A stretch of 64,000 nt of DNA. It comes from Anoplopoma fimbria. Its lineage: Eukaryota; Chordata; Actinopteri; Perciformes; Anoplopomatidae. The DNA is taken from positions 26,931,123 to 26,995,122 of the forward strand of contig NC_072449.1 in NCBI RefSeq assembly GCF_027596085.1. The letters are read 5' to 3'. This document shows positions 1 through 12,215 of the stretch, one piece after another. The notes below the pieces were generated by a model. The model was not told the DNA's origin. It ran no database searches and saw nothing but the letters and a program-made list of their open reading frames with translations. Every line of letters starts with the position of its first letter. The first letter of the stretch is position 1. The position numbers were made by a program, and so were the translations under genes.

Positions 1-624
1 CTTAAGGAAGCTGCTTTTCATCAATGTCTCATTTCCCAGAGCTTCCACCAAGAAGCTTGAGAGGCTGAGAGAGGCACATTCCAGGGTTTTTAAAAGAAAC
101 ATTATCTCACACTAATATTAGCACATTTATCATCATGCAGATCTTGTCTCGCTGTTCCATAAAATGTGCCAATTTTTAGATCACACTGATACTATCAAAA
201 TTAATATAACTCTTTACTGTAGTGAGCATAAGTTGAACCAAACATCATTTTCTTACTAGAGGGAGATCTTTGTCATTAGAGTTTTTGCTATTCAGCTGAA
301 AGTCTTGATTTACAGTTAAATATATTCTGTACAGATTTGACTGATTGCACTAACATGGATAAGATTACTTCACCTTTGACTTTATCTCTGAAGTCAGGAG
401 ACAATCACATTAAAAAATATAAACAAAATCTTCATAACAGACTGGTTTTGTGGTATCTGACTAATTTTCTTATGCGTCCAAATGAAAAAGCTGAGTCTTT
501 ACATTTGTTTTAGAAGCCTCAACATTTTCTGTTTCATACTGTATCACTAAGTTGTGTTTGCCATACTCCACGTTTTTGTTACACAGACCAGCAGCTCAAC
601 ATCTTAAGTAAAGGATACAATAGG
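1..624. other. Anonymous non-coding sequence
   Basis: AT-rich sequence with stops in all frames. I see no exon-like ORF, RNA gene or recognisable mobile element before the repeat that starts near 625. Confidence 0.6.
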
Positions 625-1165
625 TGGTAACCTCCAGGTCTGAAAAGTGAAACCAATGTGGAAGCTAGTTAACTTGCATTCTTTCTACTGGCCATCAGGG
701 AACGACTCCTCTGGTTGCAAAAAGAAGTCTGGTTGTATAGAAGTCTAGAGAATAAGAGAAAATGACCCTGCTTCTCACTTGATTTGTAACCTCAGTACCG
801 CAACATTGGAAACATAAATTTATGATCTCAATCGCTAGTTACAAGTCTTCATCAATACAACATGATGTTCATTCAGTAAATTCTGGTTCTATTTAGTGCA
901 AAATAGACAATGGAGCAGGATATGATTCAGGGTGCCGCTAAATTGTGGTTGAATGATGGGCTGTTACCAAGGAGGTGGCCGGACTGGAAGTTGTCTCCGG
1001 TTCCGTCATAGAACTTTTACCCTTTGACAGTGTTTTAGTTAATTAACCTTTTTGCCCAAACATGTCTTTTTCAGCGTTTTGTTGTAATAAGCTTCACCTT
1101 CCCGTGTCACTTTTGGTTGCAAAAAAGTCAAGATGGCGATGGCCAAAATGCCAAACTAGTTATGA
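625..1165 (+). repeat. Percomorph interspersed repeat copy (unclassified, nonautonomous)
   Basis: The stretch contains successive blocks I recognise from a very common percomorph fish repeat: AACTTGCATTCTTTCTACTG near 671, CTCCTCTGGTTGCAAAAAGA near 708, TTCATCAATACAACATGATG near 847, and AAGATGGCGATGGCCAAAAT near 1130. The blocks keep the family order. The copy is diverged and lacks the usual distal end, so it is probably truncated near 1165. No protein is encoded. The class of the parent element is not clear from this copy. Recognition is from recall of the consensus and has not been checked by alignment. Confidence 0.6.
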
Positions 1166-2664
1166 GTAATTTAAACAATAGTTTTCAGCACTAACAGTAT
1201 CTAAAAACACCTGTACCTGATACTGCTGAATCTCCCAAAATACTTTTTAAGTGTGTATCCAAATCTAATGAATCATGAGTATCTTCTTGTGTGGGTCTGG
1301 AGAGATGAATGAATAAATAAGTGAAGCTCAGGGGACTGACCAGGCCCATTGCTCCAGCAGGGGGGCGTTCAAAGGGTTGGTGAGTGCAGTAAATCAGTAC
1401 ACTCAGCATTGCAGATGATCAAAGGCTTAAGTAGCAGGTTTCTCTCTCTCTCTCTCTCCCTCCCTCTTTCTTTCTATCTCACCCTCTCTCTCCCCCTCTC
1501 TCTCTCTAGCTCTCTCACCTCCTTCTGATCTTAAAACACCACTGGACCATGATAATCACAGTGCACACAGTGAACTATTTAAACCATCTTAATGATTACC
1601 CCAGTGATTTACGCAACCGAACACGAACCAGTGTGTGTGTGTCTGTGTGTGTATATAAATGAAGAACGAAGTATATATATAGTATAAACTTACCAACTTC
1701 ATTCTGCTGCTCTGCTTCATGTTTTCTGATCTTTATTGCTCCCCGTTCATATTTTAATAAAGGTTTGAAAGCCAGCAGACGATCAATTTTAACTACTGTT
1801 AAAGAATGAAGTGGGTAAGTAAACATATATATATATAATTATAATATATAATATACAAATGCAGTAAGTATTGGCTTCATTTAGCCTGGATTGCCAAAAT
1901 CTTGTGAGCCCTGGTGTCTGAAAATTAGAATAGTATGAACCACGCAGTATGTGTGAGAAAAATAAACCTCTAACAACCTCAAAAGGTTCAGGCAGTTCAC
2001 CTGACTTGTGGGTTTCACAACGAAATAAGATGAAAGCAACAAAACCGTATGTGTCTCTTTTAAGCTACGTGATTTACTTGCCAAAATGTGGCAGACAGGT
2101 CCAGCTCAGGGTGGATTATGAATTCATTTTAATTTACAAATATTTTAACATAAGTTTATAGTATAGCTGAAAAAAGTAGTAAAGCCGCAGCATTTCAGTA
2201 AATCTGGTATGAATAAGGATTTCAGGAGCATTATGATTCACTCAAATATACCAAACGTAAAAAGGAAGCATACTTACAAAACAAAATACATGATCTGTTA
2301 ACAAATACCATGACAACACTAGAACCAACATTGTATAATCTGCTCTACGACTTCCCTACCCTGTCTTTGGAACTCAGCCCCAAGTCCATTGGTTCCTACT
2401 GCAGATATACATTTTCAAATATGGTCATAAATTAGAGAAATAAAAAGGTTAATTTGTTTCCTCACAAAGCTGGACACTGTAGATTTAAGCAAATGTTACT
2501 GAAACAGGAGAAAATAGTGCATTTGTTCGGGGCTAATTTCAGCTTCCAATTAATACATTTGGTTTTCTTGTGAGTATTTCCACCAAAAATATATATTATT
2601 ATAGTAGCACAAATATCAGGACTAAGGACAGGGACAAGGACAAGGACTGAGCGGCATGATGCTC

Positions 2665-2666
<2 letters not shown>
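1166..2666. other. Anonymous AT-rich sequence with small simple repeats
   Basis: Contains a CT-rich tract (about 1440-1516), a short interrupted (GT)n/(TA)n run (about 1630-1680) and an AT-rich run (about 1826-1856). The ORFs of 60-76 codons here are ordinary chance ORFs with no domain. Confidence 0.6.
1440..1516. repeat. CT-rich low-complexity tract
   Basis: An imperfect (CT)n/(CCTC)n polypyrimidine run about 75 bases long. It is a low-complexity repeat; on the complementary strand it is a GA-rich purine tract. Confidence 0.85.

Positions 2667-2762
<96 letters not shown>
2667..2762. repeat. (TG)n microsatellite, 96 bp
   Basis: An uninterrupted (TG)48 run. It generates the poly-Cys/Val and poly-His/Thr pseudo-ORFs on both strands, which should not be taken as genes. 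Runs of this length are highly polymorphic and can adopt Z-DNA; that last point is general knowledge, not something shown here. Confidence 0.97.
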
Positions 2763-2763
<1 letters not shown>

Positions 2764-5700
2764 AGGTGGAGAGAGAGGGAAACAGAAAGGCAGTGAACGG
2801 GAAAGAGAAAAGAAGGAGGAAGATGGACTATTGCACACAAAGTTATTAATAACTTACTCCAAAATATGTTTTTCTTCTTTTGATCTGTCTGCCCAAAATG
2901 TGTTATCATTTTCTAGTGAGCACTCCCAAACCCTGTTGGTCAATCTGGAAATCTCTACCGCACACGTTGTTGTACGTGGATTAAAAACGCAGTTAGGTCA
3001 CACTGCGTCTCTGACCACCTACAGGTGGTTTTGCTGATCGGATCATAATCTATCCTCAATGCACTTTGGCTGCATTTACACCTGTACTTTCATGTGATCA
3101 AGCACTATCCTATTGCAATCCATCACCGCAAACCCATAAGTAAATTCAACCATCAGCAGTCAAGGTTGTATGGCCCACAGTAATATTAAGTATAGTGCCT
3201 AATTAACGCCAGAACAATCATTTTATCCATATAATGATGTATGGGGTGTTTGCCCAAATCCAGTTATAGATCATGGGGGGTGGGCAATAGACTCATGCAA
3301 ATTCTCATTTCTTCATCATGCTTGAGATGAATATTATAGAACACTAAACTCAGGGGCTTTGAAAAACTGCATTTGCATATTTCTTTAGTCTTGAATCTTT
3401 ACAATGTTATGCTCCTGGCCCTCCTCTGTTTACCCATCATTTCCAGCAAGTATCTTGTGGGCACTGAAGGCTTAAATTAGCATTAGCCCAAGGTTAATTG
3501 TGTAGGAAATAAGGGGATACTTTAATATAAATCCGGTCCTCTTGCATTGTGCAGTAATTGTCATGGCTCTGCACTACAGTTTATTAAAATTACCTGGAAT
3601 CTACATAAAGTGGTGCTTGCTCCAGAGGATTTGCCAAGTTGTTTAAATATTCTTAGAGGGAGGCTGAAGGAAAGAATAGTAAATATTTGGTATGCAGTGC
3701 ACAAGACAGCTTCAAGAAAGTGATGAGCCTTTCCAGCTCAACTCAGACATTGTCAGACATTTGTGATAACAGTCGTGAATAACTGCTGAGTGCATGACGT
3801 TTCTGTGAGAGCCTTTTGAATTTTAGTTTGAAAAGTTTTCCAAGTATGTTCCTACAGTTTTAAATGAAATACTTCTTAAGTCATTGAATCAACAACTATT
3901 ATAGGTGGCTGAGAAAGTAGAAAATGGAAATGTTGATTTCATTTCTATCATGTTATTCTCTTTGGGATCCAATTTAAGTTCTGTCAGGCAATAGATGAGA
4001 TGGAATTGACGTTCATTTTGAGGACCGGAAATATACAGATAGCCAATCAAAAATGAACGTTGGAGGTCTTTTCGATTTATACAGCCTGAGCTTTTCAGAG
4101 CACTGGAAGACAAATTAGACTCCTAGACTGCTACTTATTTGTCCTATGTGGAGTTTTGGAGGTCTTTTTTGCACTTTAAGACTTGACAAACTATTAATCA
4201 CATTTACATCATGACCATCAGTCTGCAACTTTGCATTTTTCCTGATATATATTTCTGACATCCAGCCTGTGTGGTATAACTCGTATAAATATATTTGAGC
4301 CACGTAATTTGAGCTTCCATGCAAATCTGAAGCCAGAGCGGTACGTTTATGTGATTTGATCGTTCATCAGCGGGTTAACTTTCAAATCACCAGATTGGAA
4401 TAAAATGCATTGATGAAATGTGCATACTGAATGAGACCAGGTGTACAAGGCATAGCGAGATGTTAACACGAGTCAATTAAGTTCGCCTCCCACCTGTGAT
4501 AGAGAGCAGATTCATTTCTATTTAACAAGAGAGGAAATGAAAGTTCATTGGGCAATATTGTTGTGAAGAGCAGCCAGATGGGACAGCTTTCAAAAATAGT
4601 AACAGGGGAGGGAAAAGAAAATCAGCAGGGGAAAATTAGTCTATCACTCTCTGACAGTTTCACAGGACATTGTATAATGGATCGTCCCTCCGGTGAAATG
4701 ATAATAAGTTTGTTAGATTACTTTTGTTTAACCTTCCTTTAACCTTTATTTATGAAGACAGCCCCATTAAAAGTGTAAGAATTGTCTTTGTCTTTTTCAA
4801 AGAGTTTAGTGAAATTTAAAAAAACGCTGAAGAAGCATGGTCAAAGCAGATTTAACTGAACAATTTATGTTGCGATTTAAAGCAAGCTAGATCTTCGTTA
4901 CAGCTTTCTTTAAACAAACCGGTAGGATTCCTTTGGACTAATTCAGTTTGACATCTAAACAAAAGCTCTCTAGAAGCTTTAAATTCTACAACAAGAGAAC
5001 TGCAGTATTCTGTTAATGTAAAGTAATATAGTGACAAATGAAGGAGTGAGTACTTTAGTGTCACTGAAGTTCTTGCTCCATTGTCCCAATGAATGGCTCA
5101 AGGTTATGTTTATTTAATTCTTCAACAGCCAATTTTGCACTTTCAGATTGCTTGAGTTCATAATATGAATAACACTAGTAGTGTATGCTATAGCAGTTAC
5201 TGTAAATGTGAATTTTAAATGTGAAACGGATAAAAAACGGATCGGTTAAAGTGTATAATAAAGGCGTTATGGTTCCAAATGGGCAAATCATTTTGCTGTA
5301 ACACACAGAACAAACTGAATGAAATGCTGGAAATAAATCCAGAAATCTAAAAGAAAAGGTAGAGAGGAGTTGAGGGAATTAGTGTTTTTTTTTGTTGTGC
5401 AATGATAAACATGATCACAATTAATTAAAGCTATACATTAGAGCAGTGGTAGATTCAGTTGAAATCCTTAGAGAAGTTGAAAGATGTTGAGTGGAGACCT
5501 AAAAACAATGCCATCATGTTCAGTGTCAGTATTGCTTTGAAAATCATTAGAAATGATTTGATTTCCTCTGCATAATGAGCTGCAGTCATTGCCTGGAGTG
5601 ATCTAAAGAAGCAGTGGTGCGCTGGCTTTCAGTCCTCTTCCTGCTGTGAACAAACCACAGCAATTAGGGAAGCCAAGATACATAATGTACAAAAGTTATT

Positions 5701-6212
5701 TATAATGAGGTATATTCCAAGCAACAAAACCTCTCACAGAGAAAACAATTGTATTTCCAATACTGTGTTAATATTTTAAACAAGACTCCCTTGTTATCTT
5801 GGGAGGGAAGGTTTGTTTGCGGAATTCAGGTTTATTTAACAATGACAAAAGTTCATTTTACTTTGTTTTCTTACCATACCCCCTCACAAGAAACATTATT
5901 GAAGTGTTTTTAAAATTAGTTAAGTAAGTGCATAGAAATAGCCTTCCAATAGCAACTAGGTATATTATTGGTATAATGTGTAACTTCAGAAAATCTTTGT
6001 TATTAATGACTGTTGCTCGCTCTCGCTCCGTAGGCATCGGACAAAACAGTGGTGGGACATTACATTACAATTGATATTATTGTAAGAATAACGTTAATGT
6101 GAATGTTTTCTGTTTATTGGACCATTGGCTCAACATTACTAACAAGGTTACTGTTTGCCAATGAATCAATAAGCTAATGATAATTAGCAATCAACGCAAA
6201 AACCATGCACGT
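2763..6212. other. Anonymous non-coding sequence
   Basis: AT-rich sequence with no convincing exon, RNA gene or intact mobile element. A segment around 2975-3150 resembles an old fish interspersed repeat and is listed separately. The ORFs of up to 74 codons near 3.9-5.0 kb show no domain or coding bias. Confidence 0.55.
2975..3150 (+). repeat. Possible degenerate fish interspersed repeat
   Basis: Blocks such as ACAGGTGGTTTTGCTGATCG (near 3021) and GCATTTACACCTGTACTTTC (near 3072) resemble parts of a teleost repeat I recall. The copy is too diverged to bound or classify, and no terminal repeats are visible. Confidence 0.25.
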
Positions 6213-6250
6213 AGCTAGGTTAAAGCTAGCTTGTTCACCTTAACCTAGCT
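6213..6250. repeat. Perfect 11-bp inverted repeat
   Basis: AGCTAGGTTAA at 6213-6223 is perfectly complementary to TTAACCTAGCT at 6240-6250, with a 16-nt spacer. It sits in a stretch rich in GCTAG/TTAGC words, typical of old fish repeats, and may be the remnant of a MITE terminus or a chance hairpin. Confidence 0.7.
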
Positions 6251-8499
6251 TGGGTTACAGTTAGCTAGTTTCACTGCCCATGCCCTGCATCATTCTTGAC
6301 TAGTAGAAAGCAATCATTAGTTATATAGGGCTGTAAGAAACCCATTTGAATTTTTTTCCAGATTCCTTTTTACTTATTCCTAAATTCTCTTATTTCAGTT
6401 CTAATTTCGGGTAATTCTGTGTTTTGCAATTTGCACATATTTTGTCAATAGAAAGATTTTAAAATCATGTGGTAGATAAATAAAATGTATAAATGTATCC
6501 TTGAATTTGATGAACCTTTTTTCTTTCTTATCAATGCAAGTAATTCAATACAGTTATGAAACAAAACATTCTACTCTTTATGCTGTAATTTTAGATGTGA
6601 TGTTTGACTAACAGGGAATCCCTCCCCCAAGTTTCCCCTAGATCCATGTCTTGCAGTCCCATTGGTTATAAGCTCCCCAACAGACTCCTGACATGTGTCT
6701 GTACCCCAGGAACACGAACTGAGCTTTTGCATAGTATACACATAGCCCTACTTTTTCTCATTTTCTTTTTTGGAGACCAGAAACATATCCAGTTTTAAAA
6801 AATATGTGTTTCTTAAGTTATTTTCCCTTTTATTGCCAATATAATAAAAACAGGTAGAAACATGTTTTCACTGGAGTTTCCCCTTTTCATTTTCTAATAC
6901 CATGAAAATATACCTTCACCACACAAAAAAAACAAAAAACGTGATTTAAACTTTAGGTACTGTCAGGGGTCTGTGACGATGTTAGAAACCCACCTGACCT
7001 GTCTTGAAACACGGACCACTTCCCGTTAACCATGCTTTCTTGGTGTGACTTTTTTTGCTGTATCATCTTCATTCATATATTTACAACCAATGTGTTTATG
7101 ATTTAATCATTTTACTCAATAACAAAAGTGTAAACAAATGAACACAGTTCTTTATAGATCTAGCCTCTTCATTTTGCTCTCAAAGTGCACCAGATTGATG
7201 TATTTAACTTTGAAATGTTCAGGGGGAGTAAGCCCCCCCAAACATCATGAGGGGTTTGGAGGTTGACCCATCACAGTCTCTTCACAATCCTCTGGGAATC
7301 ACTGGGTACAATAAATGCTTCAGAGGGGCATTGGAACAAAACAAAATTGACAAAATGATTGTCTCTACTATCCTCTTTATTTTGATTTGATGTAAGCTAG
7401 ATGTCTGCGCTCTGTCGGCATTTGCCAATCTCTCAACTCCCACAGAGCTTTGTTTCCGCTTGACTTGTCAGATTTCTGACATGATTATTGTATGGTGAAT
7501 TGCCAATGAAACCAGCATGCCTCTTCCAACACAAGTAAACGAAATTAATTAAAATCCTGGCAACATGTTCTTTCCTTCCTTCCTTGTGAAGTAATGGTAA
7601 TCTACTGCTCAGTGGGACGCCGCGTTGGGGTGTCTGTGTCTGCATCAGTGTGTTTTTGCTGTAAGTGACTGAGAGCGAGAAAAGACATCTGTTTTTTGTC
7701 TTTCTTCCTTCAATCCTGTCTATTCTCTACATTCTCTAACTTGTTTTTTTTTCTGTATGAATACCGTGGTTCCAGCAAATGTTAGATTTTTTTTTTTTTC
7801 CATGTGTGAATTAAGGGTTTTGTATAGGGGTTGCATTTTCAAGAGTGCACTGTTCGAATTATATCAAAATTATGACTCCCTGGGAAGGTGCTCACCCACT
7901 AAACCATCTCATCAGGGTTACATTGTAGAAACTCAGCAATCTCCTGCTGTTATAGAGCATGAATTGGGATGGCAGTGTAGCCAGAGTGGGGAATCATACA
8001 GGCTTGGTGTATCTGACAGTTTGTAAAGAAGCGGCAAATCACAACCATCTTTGAGCCTTGAAGCTCATGAGAGACAAAGACGGAACATGTGATTGCAATC
8101 AGGGGGAACAATGTTGGGTGTAATAACTGGTTTGATATCAGCTGTTCCCCACAATGTCTGTGAGATACTCCTGTCTCTGACAGTACATAGGCTGCAGAGC
8201 TTGATTACGAGTGTCCGGGCAATGGGCAGAGGAGGTGGGGAAACATAATTTCACTCTAACTGCATCGTAAGCGACAATGACTCATGACTGTTGCGCTGTC
8301 CTGCGTGTAAACAGAGAAACTTGCGGAGATTGATGGTTGTTGTGGTGCTGGGTGGTGGTAATAGCAGGCTATCTCAGGACCTGTCCACATTCTATTCAAA
8401 CAGATCCCTCCCTCAGGCCTCCAGATAAAAAATCCCATCATGGGTGAAGGTGAGGACTGATAGAAACAATGCTCGGGCCTGTGTCTTCAGAGGGACTTT
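6251..8499. other. Anonymous non-coding sequence
   Basis: No exon-like ORF is present; the longest, at 7757-8026, is 89 codons and has no domain. There are several short poly-T and poly-A runs (for example near 6928-6945 and 7786-7799). No mobile element boundaries are visible. Confidence 0.55.
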
Positions 8500-8760
8500 T
8501 GTCTGCTCAGCGGGGGTCTATGTAATACAATTTCAGCTTAAAGTATAGCACATTTATGCATGTAGTGCCAGCGTCCATTACATCTTGCATGGTTCAATTT
8601 ATTTTGATGATAATGGCTTATATATAATTTCTCTTGCATTCATCCCAGCATAATTAATGTGTGTAATTAAGATTTCCATTACAACAGAGCAGCTGTTGTT
8701 AACTTCATGCTGATAATGGACTTAGATCGGACTAAGATAAATTTGCTTTGTTGATTAGGT
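8500..8760. promoter_or_regulatory. Candidate conserved non-coding element (weak)
   Basis: Dense in homeodomain-type AT words (several TAATTA/ATTAAT variants near 8650-8672) with a CAGCTG E-box near 8690, ATGCAT-like words, and no recognisable repeat. Such composition is common in developmental enhancers of gene deserts. Conservation cannot be judged from one sequence, so this is only a pointer for alignment. Confidence 0.15.
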
Positions 8761-9641
8761 TAGGAATTGCTCAGCTGTTTAGTTTTAACTTTGAGCTTGT
8801 TTTATGTCATGTAAGCAACCCATCTCCAAATGACAGTTCTGTCTTTTTCGAGTGCTTGGCAGCTGTAGATGAGATTAAGAAACATCAAGTGGATCAAATG
8901 TAATTAATGCTTTTGTAAAGTGATTAAATTCCACGTCAGTGATGTTCTTCATGTAGTTTTGAGGGAGTGGGCTTTGGCTGCTAGTTGATTGGCTGTTTGT
9001 TGTGTTATGTTGTGGAAGTTGGAGAATGACTTGTATGAGGTCATGAAAAGTGCTCTGTATCGCTTTGACCTGACTGGCTTTTAAGAATAAAATACTAGCT
9101 GACCAATTCTGTGAACCACTCTTGAAAGGATTGAGCACTAACCAAACTGCTCAATAACTAGTTTTTGAAAATGACTTGAAAATGACTTGGATCTGAGAGG
9201 TCTGAACCTGTTCCAGTCCAACTTCAGTCATAATCAATCAGCGTTTTTCAGTCAAAAATATAGCTAGACCAACAATTTGGCCCTGTCTATATATTTGTTG
9301 TATATTTGCTTATTGCAGTTTTATCAGTATACGTCGGCCAATAAGCAACCATGGATTCGCAGTACAGAAATGAGAAAATAGGTTTGAAATTGAGTTACTG
9401 TGATAAAACTACATAGTTTGTCAACCAGAAAGCACAAATTCTTTAAAATGGGATCTGTATTAAGCTTGTTTGTTCATGTTGAAAATAAATTACTATCGAA
9501 TGATACATTGTTCATTATTTTTAGGGTAGAGACCCACATAGATATAAATATCTATGGGCTGGAGACGCATCTGTTGCTGGCCACAATGGCCATAATGTAA
9601 AGGCAGTAAGCACTATGTTTGGATCAATCAACTGGTTTTAA
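8761..9641. other. Anonymous non-coding sequence
   Basis: No gene is visible. A direct repeat of GAAAATGACTT occurs near 9166-9189. The stretch near 9240-9345 contains TCGGCCAATA-like words seen in degraded hAT-type repeats. Confidence 0.5.
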
Positions 9642-9850
9642 CTAGAAATGCACCGACCTATCTGCTGCCGAGCGAAACCAACAGCTTTTCAGCTCATTGG
9701 ACAAGGCCGGTGACCAGTCAGCAGTTTCATATTTCAGTTTTTTCTTGTCACATTTACACAGATGTACGCATGATAGTTTTATGTCGGCACACAGCGGCAC
9801 AGACAGCAATGTCTGCTCAAGCCTTATACTTGGCCAATGTATTGACCAAA
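9642..9850 (+). mobile_element. Degenerate hAT-like MITE relic
   Basis: Begins with CTAGAAATGCACCGAC, a start I associate with a teleost hAT-type nonautonomous element. It continues with CTGCTGCCGAGCGAAACC and TTTTCAGCTCATTGGACAAG, in the order expected for that family. The distal end was not found, so the 3' limit is approximate. The 102-codon minus-strand ORF and 75-codon plus-strand ORF over it are not transposase and look accidental. Confidence 0.4.
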
Positions 9851-11047
9851 TATCAATATCAGAGTCAGGCAGTTGTGTCAGAGGACTAGTTATTTCCATA
9901 GCAGATATGTATGTTGTAGCATAAGAAAAGAGGCAAAACCAAACATGCAATGTATTTAAGTTGGATCATAATCTAAACGTAAAGTATGCTGCATATCGAT
10001 TAGGACCTATTCATAAGTAGAATAGAAATATCAGATAGTGCTTTAATAGATGTCGAAGTAAACTGTGTTATAGAAGATACAAAGCACACGGTCACACCGC
10101 TTGTGGACTTTTATGTGCTTCCTTGAGCTTGGAAAAGCATTTTTCGTTAGTGTAGCATGTCTACCTGCATGCAGGGGTTTCTATCTTTTAATGTAGACTG
10201 CATTAAGTCATCTTGCTCACGTGCCTCTTTCATATTGTAATGAGAGACTGCTGATTGCTAGCTTGCACATAAATGTTCAATTTGTAGTATTTGATATTAT
10301 TCCTCCTGTCTGCAAAACCTGCTTCTTTTCGTGAATAGTTCTACTGATCCAGTTTACATTGTGCATTATTTGTGTATCACATTAGGGCTACAGCGCCACG
10401 GACATAATTGTTTCTGAGGAGCCAAATAAGATTTATTTGGCAACCTAAATTGTGTTTATTGTTACAAGCATTCTTAATAAGTTTGAGTATGCTCGTCATA
10501 AGCTTCAGTCTGCATCCTATCCAAAATATATTTCTGTCAGAATCTGAGCCATTCACAGCCTCAAATACATTGGAAACTTATGTTTAGCTGTCACATGCTG
10601 TCAGTCCGACTGTCGGAGGGTTTTAGGAATATGAAACTGTATGTGTGGGGTGAATAATGAAGGGTTTGCTGTTACTGTCAGACTCTCCCAGATCACAGCA
10701 TGCATACAGGAGATTATTCCTGGGGAAGTGACATGCCGATGACGTGCAAATCTGTACACAATTACTATTATACAGACTTCAAGGGGACAGTGGGAGTCAT
10801 AAATCTCCCAGTATGCAGTTGCATTCAAGAAAACAGTCGACTGATATTATGCTCAGCACCATTTTAAATGTTTTATTTGAAGTTTAATTATTTAAAAAGA
10901 TATCATTGTAATACCAATATCCCAAATTCCCATTTCAGCAGACAGTGAATTTTGTGCCACTGAAAGTGGTCTTAGCTATAACTGAATGCTGTAGTATGCC
11001 TCCATAACACAAACTTCATTGTTGTGAAAATAAAAGCTTATAAAATC
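9851..11047. other. Anonymous non-coding sequence
   Basis: AT-rich with no exon, RNA gene or bounded repeat that I can support. Confidence 0.55.
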
Positions 11048-11386
11048 TAGGGCTCCACCCAAATATTCAACCATTCGGATGTTGGGTAGGTATTCAATTT
11101 TCAATTTTGGTATATGGATATGCGTTTTTTGTAATGTATTTGTATTTGAAGCCTCCACAGGCTGCATTACTTACAGGCTTGCAGCCGGGGACTGCCGAAG
11201 AGGCGCAATAGCCAGTGACAGCACCATCAAAATGCCATTGTTTAGGAGAAGAGGGCCCGCAAACGTGACTTTGAGGTACGTCTTGCACACACAGAGGGAT
11301 GGTAGAGTTGCACCCAGCCGAATCTCCTATATATTTGCTGTTGCTGAAGCTCCATTGCCCAAAACATGGTATACGGGTCATCCCTA
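11048..11386 (+). mobile_element. Nonautonomous hAT-type element (MITE), 339 bp
   Basis: The left end reads TAGGGCTCCACCC and the right end, on the complementary strand, reads TAGGGATGACCCG, a hAT-like terminal inverted repeat. The 8 bases just outside each end are ATAAAATC (left) and ATAAAGTT (right), which match at 6 of 8 positions, as expected for an aged 8-bp hAT target duplication. The left arm has AATATTCAACCATTCGG, similar to fish hAT families. The two overlapping ORFs (102 and 95 codons, opposite strands) show no transposase motif, so the copy would have depended on a transposase supplied elsewhere. Confidence 0.55.
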
Positions 11387-12039
11387 ATAAAGTTGAAAGT
11401 CGACTTAAGTTTGAGCCCCTGAAAACTGTGTTGTTTTTTTAACTTTTTGGACTACTTTTAAGTTTACAATGATATCATTTCAGTAAATTTGTGAACAATA
11501 AATCTCCAATAACACCACTAAAATTAAACTTGCAGGTTCATGGTATTCAAGGGGACACAAGTGCCAAAATATGCACAATTTATGAGTTTATGAATTGTTT
11601 TTCTTTTCCTATAGTTGATAGAATATATTTATATCATATGTAGAAGAATATTAAAATAAAGCGGCCTGCCATTCACAGATTATTAATTCATCTTAAAAGT
11701 GATCTTGGGGAAATAATATATCTTAAGATAACGCTATCGTATTCTTATCTCAAGACACTCACAAAAAGTAAATATCTGCTTTCACCTGATAGAGTTCAAA
11801 ACGTACATAATTACAGAAGCAAAATGTCTCTAAAATGTCAAATCCTAAATCCTTACTAATGAGGTATGATTCATTTAATTTTACTGGCTCCTTCACATCA
11901 TCTCACACACGTGTGAAAAGTCCCTTTATGATATTTGAAATACCACCTGGTAGTCGGTTGTTCTGCTGGATTATGATTGTGTACTTTTATAAAATAATTA
12001 CAAATATTAAATTAATATTTTAAGTATTGATCATCCTTC
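11387..12039. other. Anonymous non-coding sequence
   Basis: AT-rich. The chance ORFs have no domain. Confidence 0.55.
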
Positions 12040-12215
12040 AAAAGTTCGACGGTGACATGAACTCACTGCTGCTCAAAAGTTTGAGGTCGCCTGTAATATT
12101 TATGTTTTTCCTTAAATAATGAGTATTTTAACAGAGACAAAAAGAGTATCATTCAGACACCAAATGTATTACTTATATGTTGAATACTTTTGACCAAGAC
12201 TGAAAAATTGAACTA
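12040..12215. mobile_element. Possible Tc1/mariner-like terminal relic
   Basis: The words CTGCTCAAAAGTTTGAGGTC (near 12068) and GAATACTTTTGACCAAGAC (near 12182) resemble the ends of short teleost Tc1-like elements (CAAAAGTTT... / ...CTTTTGA). They face each other about 100 bp apart. The ends are diverged, no TA duplication can be assigned, and the stretch has no coding capacity. Confidence 0.3.

Noticed and set aside
2599..3037. Overlapping ORFs of 79-121 codons around 2.6-3.0 kb
   Set aside because: They are translations of the (TG)n microsatellite giving Cys/Val or His/Thr repeats.
6963..7030. Possible coding block near GTCTGTGACGATG
   Set aside because: Stops in all frames within short distance and no homology.
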